49,173 bases of DNA, taken from contig CAIVMQ010000012.1 in the NCBI GenBank assembly GCA_903907075.1, positions 1-49,173 of the forward strand, read 5' to 3'. Within the stretch, counting starts at the first letter, position 1; each line of letters begins with the position of its first letter. The stretch is from an uncultured Bacteroidia bacterium. GTDB lineage: Bacteria > Bacteroidota > Bacteroidia > Bacteroidales > Prolixibacteraceae. Shown piece after piece: positions 44,893 through 49,173 of the stretch. Made by a program: the position numbers and the translations under genes. Under the pieces are notes generated by a model. The model was not told the origin of the DNA. It saw only the letters and a program-made list of their open reading frames with translations, and did no database searches.

Positions 44893-45405
44893 CTACGGGT
44901 TTAGCTCGGATTTTAATGCCCATATTTTCAGTTGTAACTGACTTATAGAATCTATTTGAATCCCTTTGTTAAAGGTGATTTTATGATCGCTCTGATCTGT
45001 TTTTATTGCTATCCATTCATCGCACCCATCGAAACAGATATTGCAGGTATTATAAGTGAGTTTCAAAAAATCCGACACTTTAATAGAACCAATAATCTCC
45101 ATCCACTCCTTATTTGAGATGCTGCGTGACTTTCTAATCTGTGGTTGTTGCGATAGTCGAGTGATATAATAGGTGTAGGTAACTTCGTATTGTGATATTT
45201 TCAAAGAGTCAGTTCCTGCTCCCCATCCGCAGATAAATCCGCTTTGTATGATTAAATTTGAATTTAATGGTGTATCCGCTTGCCCTTTTCTGCAAGCATA
45301 CATTAGAGCGATACAGCTAAGGAGCAGGACAAGATTCTGAGACTTTAAACGGTAAATCTTTTTATCTAATAGTCCGTATGTATTTATATTAGCTGTTGAT
45401 TTCAT
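44893..45405 (-). CDS. Hypothetical lipoprotein with a cysteine cluster
   Basis: 170 aa, no family recognised. The signal sequence has a long n-region followed by LVLLLSCIALMYAC (lipobox, Cys38). The mature part has FICGWGAGTDSLKIS and, later, TCNICFDGCDEWIAIK, three cysteines in seven residues (CxxCxxxC), which could bind a metal or form disulfides. The region between is a predicted beta-sheet with an EVTYTYYI strand. It lies 43 bases after the outer-membrane barrel gene in the same direction, so the pair may be co-transcribed. No alternative Met start is available nearer the hydrophobic core. Confidence 0.65.
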   Translation of the reverse strand: MKSTANINTYGLLDKKIYRLKSQNLVLLLSCIALMYACRKGQADTPLNSNLIIQSGFICGWGAGTDSLKISQYEVTYTYYITRLSQQPQIRKSRSISNKEWMEIIGSIKVSDFLKLTYNTCNICFDGCDEWIAIKTDQSDHKITFNKGIQIDSISQLQLKIWALKSELNP

Positions 45406-45448
45406 TGTCTTTTCAGTTATTGTAATATATAGATTATATGAGATGTGA

Positions 45449-46240
45449 TTAACCTTTTGCCGTTTTCTTTCTGGGAGCTAATTTATAACCTACGATAAGT
45501 TTAATGATAAATCCATCGGTTGATTGTGTCAGACCCCAGCCTGTTCCCAAATTAAATTCAAAGTTCGGATGAAGGTTTAAATCTAATGCTGCATAAATGG
45601 AATGCTCCTGATCTTGGAGTTTCGATGGGTTAAAAACAGGACCCAGCGAGCCATAGTATTCAGCTCCGAAATCAACTTTCGGGTTAATATGAAACGCAAT
45701 TTTGCAGCTTGGTTCAAAGCTAAATGGTTCATTTTTATTAACCCCTTGGAACGATTTTCCAAGTACAGGATTTAAGGACAAATAAATAGTTTTAAAATTC
45801 TTGTCTATTATCGGACGGATCTCCAGAGCCCATGTGTCTGTCGAATATTCTCTGCGCTGGTATCCTATCTCAGTCGATAAACTAATCCCCACAGGCCAAT
45901 TCCATTCAACAGGAATACTTATCTGCGGGCGCAGGTGACTACCCACCCATTGCGTGCCAAATTCCTTTTGGGTATTTATAAACTGATAAAAGCCAATCTC
46001 GAAAAACGAAGTAAAACCATGGGCTATTTCAACTGTTTGTCGAAATGCATTGTTTGATGGGCGCACTCCTTCATTCATAAGCTGACCTTTTAGAGAGGTA
46101 TTGCTGTGAAGTTCAAACATGGTATGACCAACCTCAGTTGTTTCGCTTGAATATACTTGAATTTCATAGTTTTCCTGCCCAAATAGCATAGCAGAAGAAT
46201 TGAATATCAATATAGTAAGTGCCAGTAATCGCTTGTTCAT
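45449..46240 (-). CDS. Outer-membrane beta-barrel protein of unknown function
   Basis: 263 aa with a signal peptide (about 1-21, ending SSAMLFGQE). The mature protein is a series of amphipathic strands with aromatic girdle residues: FFEIGFYQF, LRPQISIPV, GISLSTEIGYQRREY, IYLSLNPVLGKSF, CKIAFHINPKVDFGAEYYG, IYAALDLNLHPNFEFNLGTG and FIIKLIVGYKL. It resembles the small barrels often annotated as transporters or phenol-degradation MetA-like proteins. Function cannot be assigned. Confidence 0.7.
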   Translation of the reverse strand: MNKRLLALTILIFNSSAMLFGQENYEIQVYSSETTEVGHTMFELHSNTSLKGQLMNEGVRPSNNAFRQTVEIAHGFTSFFEIGFYQFINTQKEFGTQWVGSHLRPQISIPVEWNWPVGISLSTEIGYQRREYSTDTWALEIRPIIDKNFKTIYLSLNPVLGKSFQGVNKNEPFSFEPSCKIAFHINPKVDFGAEYYGSLGPVFNPSKLQDQEHSIYAALDLNLHPNFEFNLGTGWGLTQSTDGFIIKLIVGYKLAPRKKTAKG

Positions 46241-46294
46241 TGCTGTAAATTCTAAGTGGTTTTTTTTAGATTTATTAATCGTAGTTTTCTATAA

Positions 46295-47356
46295 TCAAAT
46301 CGGTATATATAATGTATTGGGTAGTTTTTCATAGGCATTGACTAATGGCCTCACCTTCGTTCCGATTAGCTCAATGGAATGAATAAGTTTGGAATGATCA
46401 AGTGCTGCACTATCCATTTGGAAAGTTACGCGTGAGATACCTCCCAATGCTTCACTATGACGCAGAATCTTCATGGCTACCTCTTCCGGATTTCCAACCA
46501 TTAGGGCTCCCAACGGCCCCATCTGAGCTTCGAAACCCTGTCGGGTTACAGGAGGCCATCCGCGCTCTCTGCCAATACGAGTAAATGTTTCGGCATACCC
46601 AGGAAAATAGTCATCGATAGCTTCTTTTGTAGTATTGGCCACATATCCTAAGGAGTGTAATCCAACCTTTAACTGTTCTGGTTTAAATCCCGCTTTTTCC
46701 CCTGCCTCTCGGTATAAATCTATCAATGGTCGAAACCGGTGAGTCTCTCCACCTATAATAGCCACCATCAATGGCAACCCCATCGTACCAGCTCGCACAA
46801 ACGATGCCGGTGTTCCACCTACCCCCAGCCAAATTGGCAATGAGCTCTGCACCGGCCTTGGATAAACAGCTTGATCGATAAGTGCGGGCCTGAATCTGCC
46901 GCTCCAATTCACAATCTCATTTTCGCGCAGCGTGAGTAAGAGGTTTAGTTTTTCAAGAAACAGTGCATCATAATCATGAAGATTAAGACCATAGAGGGGA
47001 AAGGCTTCAGTAAATGAGCCGCGACCGACAATCATCTCTGCACGCCCCTGGGATATTAAATCGAGAGTCGCATAGTCCTGAAAAACCCTCACCGGATCAG
47101 CTGCACTTATTACGGTCACTGCACTCGAGAGTTTAATGCTTTTTGTTAGGGCAGCAGCGGCTGATAGAATTACTGCGGGTGCTGAATCGAGAAACTCCTT
47201 GCGATGGTGTTCTCCAAGACCAAAGATATCAAGTCCAACTTTATCGGCATGAACAATTCGATCCAGCAATTCGGAAATGGACACCTTGGGATCAGAGGCT
47301 TTCCCCGTCTCTGGATCTAATTGAGTTGATGCAAAACTATCTATACCTATCTCCAT
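46295..47356 (-). CDS. LLM class flavin-dependent oxidoreductase (luciferase-like)
   Basis: 353 aa. TIM-barrel flavin monooxygenase of the bacterial luciferase family. IFGLGEHHRKEFLDSAPAVI is the signature near the N-terminus, followed by LSSAVTVISAADPVRVFQDYAT and SQGRAEMIVGRGSFTEAFPLYG, the F420/FMN-binding region. LPIWLGVGGTPASFVRAGTM is typical of the flavin-reductase-linked group. The substrate is unknown. No flavin reductase is adjacent. It lies in the same direction as the outer-membrane barrel gene. Confidence 0.93.
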   Translation of the reverse strand: MEIGIDSFASTQLDPETGKASDPKVSISELLDRIVHADKVGLDIFGLGEHHRKEFLDSAPAVILSAAAALTKSIKLSSAVTVISAADPVRVFQDYATLDLISQGRAEMIVGRGSFTEAFPLYGLNLHDYDALFLEKLNLLLTLRENEIVNWSGRFRPALIDQAVYPRPVQSSLPIWLGVGGTPASFVRAGTMGLPLMVAIIGGETHRFRPLIDLYREAGEKAGFKPEQLKVGLHSLGYVANTTKEAIDDYFPGYAETFTRIGRERGWPPVTRQGFEAQMGPLGALMVGNPEEVAMKILRHSEALGGISRVTFQMDSAALDHSKLIHSIELIGTKVRPLVNAYEKLPNTLYIPI

Positions 47357-47983
47357 TATTAACTATAATTGATGAACCTAATCTAAAGCGGCCTATTAAA
47401 TCTATTGTCCTGTTCGGAAATTTTATATGATTTGCAATATAATTAAAACATCCGAATTTGATAATTGTTTTTAAAAAACCTTCTCACTGAATTAAAGTTA
47501 TAATAACCCGTTTATGTGATTTTAAATAATATGGAAAGTAGATTTTGCTAAATGAATCTTATTAAAGCCCAATGCGAACAAGTTTAAATCTGCTCAAAGG
47601 GAAGACTCAAAGTCTTTAGTGTAATGATTATTACTCTTAAACTCTTTTCAATGGAGGGGCAGGTCGATAGATGCTTTACTTAATTACGACAAGATGATGT
47701 TTTCATTGACTTTAAACCTATTTTTTGAAGCTTCTGACCGACTTCTGTTTGAAGTGGTATTTCCAGTTTGATTTTTTAACAATAAGTTATTCCACAATCA
47801 AAAAATCCTAAGCAGAAGTAAAAAGGCAAATTAAATATCGAATTGCATTAAATAATTGTGAATTGCTTACAAATTTGTTTTGAGTTATAGTTTTTATTTG
47901 TAGTTTTGACCCGAAGTTTATTTTATCTGAGATTCAGTCGGAATCGATGCAGAACAAAAAATGAATTTTAATTGTTATTTGAT
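47357..47983. other. long AT-rich intergenic region, no gene seen
   Basis: About 630 bases between the divergent oxidoreductase and ilvD. I find no coding frame, tRNA or DnaA-box cluster. One small hairpin (AAGACT-CAA-AGTCTT near 47602-47617) is visible. The right edge holds the ilvD promoter. Confidence 0.6.
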
Positions 47984-47991
47984 TACATTTG
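47984..47991 (+). promoter_or_regulatory. putative -7 element of the ilv leader
   Basis: TACATTTG, an exact TAnnTTTG match, 14 bases before the leader-peptide ATG. No good -33 TTTG. Confidence 0.5.
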
Positions 47992-48004
47992 CATTTTAGT
48001 CATT

Positions 48005-48070
48005 ATGAAAAATATCAGTACATATACACTCCTACTCGTGGTCATTCTTATTCTCGTCGCAGCCGGCTGA
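48005..48070 (+). CDS. ilv leader peptide (21 aa)
   Basis: Short frame MKNISTYT then LLLVVILILV then AAG and stop. Ten consecutive branched-chain codons (Leu, Val, Ile), and 11 of 21 residues in total. This is the signature of an attenuation leader that senses charged tRNA-Leu, tRNA-Val and tRNA-Ile. It precedes a terminator and ilvD. It is also the kind of peptide that is missed by length cut-offs. Confidence 0.88.
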   Translation: MKNISTYTLLLVVILILVAAG

Positions 48071-48137
48071 GGAAGGTTTACTATTTGTATGATAAAACAT
48101 ATAAAAGCCTTTCTCGAAATGAGAGAGGCTTTTTTTT
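48069..48137 (+). promoter_or_regulatory. transcription attenuator of ilvD
   Basis: Terminator: AAAAGCCTTTCTC (48103-48115), loop GAAAT, GAGAGAGGCTTTT (48121-48133), with one G-T pair and an eight-T run. Antiterminator: GAGGAAGGTTT (48069-48079), overlapping the leader stop codon, can pair over 11 positions with 48105-48115, which would block the terminator. A ribosome stalled on the Leu/Val/Ile run leaves this segment free (read-through). A ribosome reaching the stop covers it (termination). Confidence 0.85.
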
Positions 48138-48217
48138 AAGCTAATTTTTTGATTTTAGGAAACGACATTTTTTTGAGATAACAGTTTTATTGAACTTTTT
48201 AAAATAGATGATTCAGG

Positions 48218-49173
48218 ATGAAATTTAATCTTCGAAGCGAAACAACGACAATGGGTCGTCGAATGGCAGGGGCTCGTAGCCTCTGGAGAGCTAATGGAAT
48301 GAAAGAAGAACATTTCGGGAAACCTCTGATCGCCATCGTTAACTCTTTTACGCAATTTGTTCCCGGTCATGCCCATTTGCATGAGATCGGACAAATGGTA
48401 AAGGGTCTAATCGAGAAAGAGGGTTGCTTCGCAGCCGAATTTAATACTATCGCCATCGACGACGGTATCGCTATGGGTCACGATGGGATGCTATACTCAC
48501 TGCCATCACGCGACCTGATCGCCGATAGTGTCGAATATATGATCAATGGTCATAAAGCCGATGCGATGATCTGCATCTCGAACTGCGACAAGATAACTCC
48601 TGGTATGCTGATGGCTGCCATGCGACTTAACATCCCTTGTATCTTCGTCTCTGGTGGTCCAATGGAAGCTGGCGTAGTCGATGGTAAAAAATACGACCTT
48701 GTCGATGCAATGGTGATGGCTGCCGATCCCTCGGTAGACGAAAAATTGCTTCTTCAAGTCGAACAAGATGCTTGTCCAACATGTGGCTCATGCTCTGGTA
48801 TGTTCACCGCTAACTCGATGAACTGCCTTACTGAAGCGTTAGGCCTTTCACTTCCCGGTAACGGAACGGTTGTGGCTACTCATGCCAACAGAATGAAACT
48901 TTTCGAAAAAGCGGCTAAACGCTTAATCGAGATCACGGTTGACTATTATAAAAATGGGAACGAAAGTGTGTTGCCTCGTGCAATCGCTTCTCGCGCTGCA
49001 TTTATGAACTCCATGACACTCGATATCGCGATGGGCGGATCAACCAATACGGTGTTGCATATGTTGGCCGTCGCTCATGAAGCGGGCGTCAACTTTACCA
49101 TGAAAGATATTGATAACTTATCGAGAAAAGTTCCTTGTATCTGCAAGGTATCTCCTAACTCTCACTACCATAT
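48218..49173 (+). CDS. ilvD: Dihydroxy-acid dehydratase (3' end outside window)
   Basis: Iron-sulfur dehydratase of valine, isoleucine and leucine synthesis. The first 318 codons are in the window and the frame is open to the end. Start ATG 48218: [20 protein letters not shown]. Signatures: [54 protein letters not shown] (cluster Cys and active-site region), [19 protein letters not shown] (second cluster Cys) and [15 protein letters not shown]. It is preceded by a branched-chain leader peptide and attenuator, and other ilv genes probably follow downstream. Confidence 0.97.
   Translation, partial: MKFNLRSETTTMGRRMAGARSLWRANGMKEEHFGKPLIAIVNSFTQFVPGHAHLHEIGQMVKGLIEKEGCFAAEFNTIAIDDGIAMGHDGMLYSLPSRDLIADSVEYMINGHKADAMICISNCDKITPGMLMAAMRLNIPCIFVSGGPMEAGVVDGKKYDLVDAMVMAADPSVDEKLLLQVEQDACPTCGSCSGMFTANSMNCLTEALGLSLPGNGTVVATHANRMKLFEKAAKRLIEITVDYYKNGNESVLPRAIASRAAFMNSMTLDIAMGGSTNTVLHMLAVAHEAGVNFTMKDIDNLSRKVPCICKVSPNSHYH

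Noticed and set aside
47760..47810. DnaA-box-like TTATTCCACA suggesting a replication origin
   Set aside because: Single imperfect match with an extra T; no cluster of boxes and no dnaA or dnaN nearby.
48155..48766. Minus-strand frames across the start of ilvD
   Set aside because: They lie antisense to the clear ilvD coding frame, which runs off the window and carries all the family motifs.

Overview
The window is a chromosomal segment of a Bacteroidota bacterium, probably of the Bacteroidales/Marinilabiliales type. The evidence is AT-rich DNA, almost no Shine-Dalgarno sequences, several promoters of the Bacteroidota TAnnTTTG type, the gene order rpsA / STAS protein / rnz, a DUF3822-rsmD pair, and many lipoproteins and outer-membrane proteins typical of the phylum. 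No transposons, prophage, CRISPR array or replication origin were seen. The content is mostly core metabolism and envelope biogenesis, but it holds several unusual gene architectures and RNA regulators.

Layout. 1-6.2 kb: ribosomal protein S1 (5' end outside the window), STAS antagonist, RNase Z, convergent RecD-like helicase, DUF3822 and RsmD. 6.3-9 kb: three identical tRNA-Asp genes with a promoter and terminator, a LytTR membrane regulator, three phased direct repeats that look like its operator, and a nitronate-monooxygenase-like flavoprotein. 9.2-14.6 kb: S41 protease, PnuC plus a ribosylnicotinamide-kinase-like protein (NAD precursor uptake), serine acetyltransferase, THUMP methyltransferase. 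14.5-22.3 kb: POTRA/beta-barrel outer-membrane protein, HAD phosphatase, MFS exporter, CutC, Dabb protein, CYTH protein and an alkaline-phosphatase-superfamily protein whose active site is gone.

22.4-26.6 kb is the most interesting block: a tight leftward operon kdnA-kdnB-kdsA plus a transaldolase fused to the CBS pair normally found on arabinose-5-phosphate isomerase (KdsD). The first three genes predict synthesis of 8-amino-3,8-dideoxy-manno-octulosonate (Kdo8N) for lipopolysaccharide. The fusion may feed or regulate the arabinose-5-phosphate step. 26.8-35.8 kb: EamA transporter, NagB, an AraD-like protein missing the known acid/base residues, M13 and M24 peptidases, a small lipoprotein, an SBF-like transporter and a class II aldolase. 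35.9-37.8 kb: queuosine operon (YhhQ transporter, QueC, QueF) with a candidate preQ1-I riboswitch in its leader.

37.8-47.4 kb: enolase, a carboxypeptidase-regulatory-like surface protein, DacB, a papain-like lipoprotein, a pair of overlapping paralogous membrane proteins of unknown function, a lipoprotein, an outer-membrane barrel and a luciferase-like oxidoreductase. The window ends in ilvD (3' end outside). Its leader carries a 21-residue peptide with ten consecutive Leu/Val/Ile codons, an antiterminator and an intrinsic terminator, a textbook transcription attenuator for branched-chain amino acids.

All functional calls come from reading the sequence and recalled family motifs; no database search was run.
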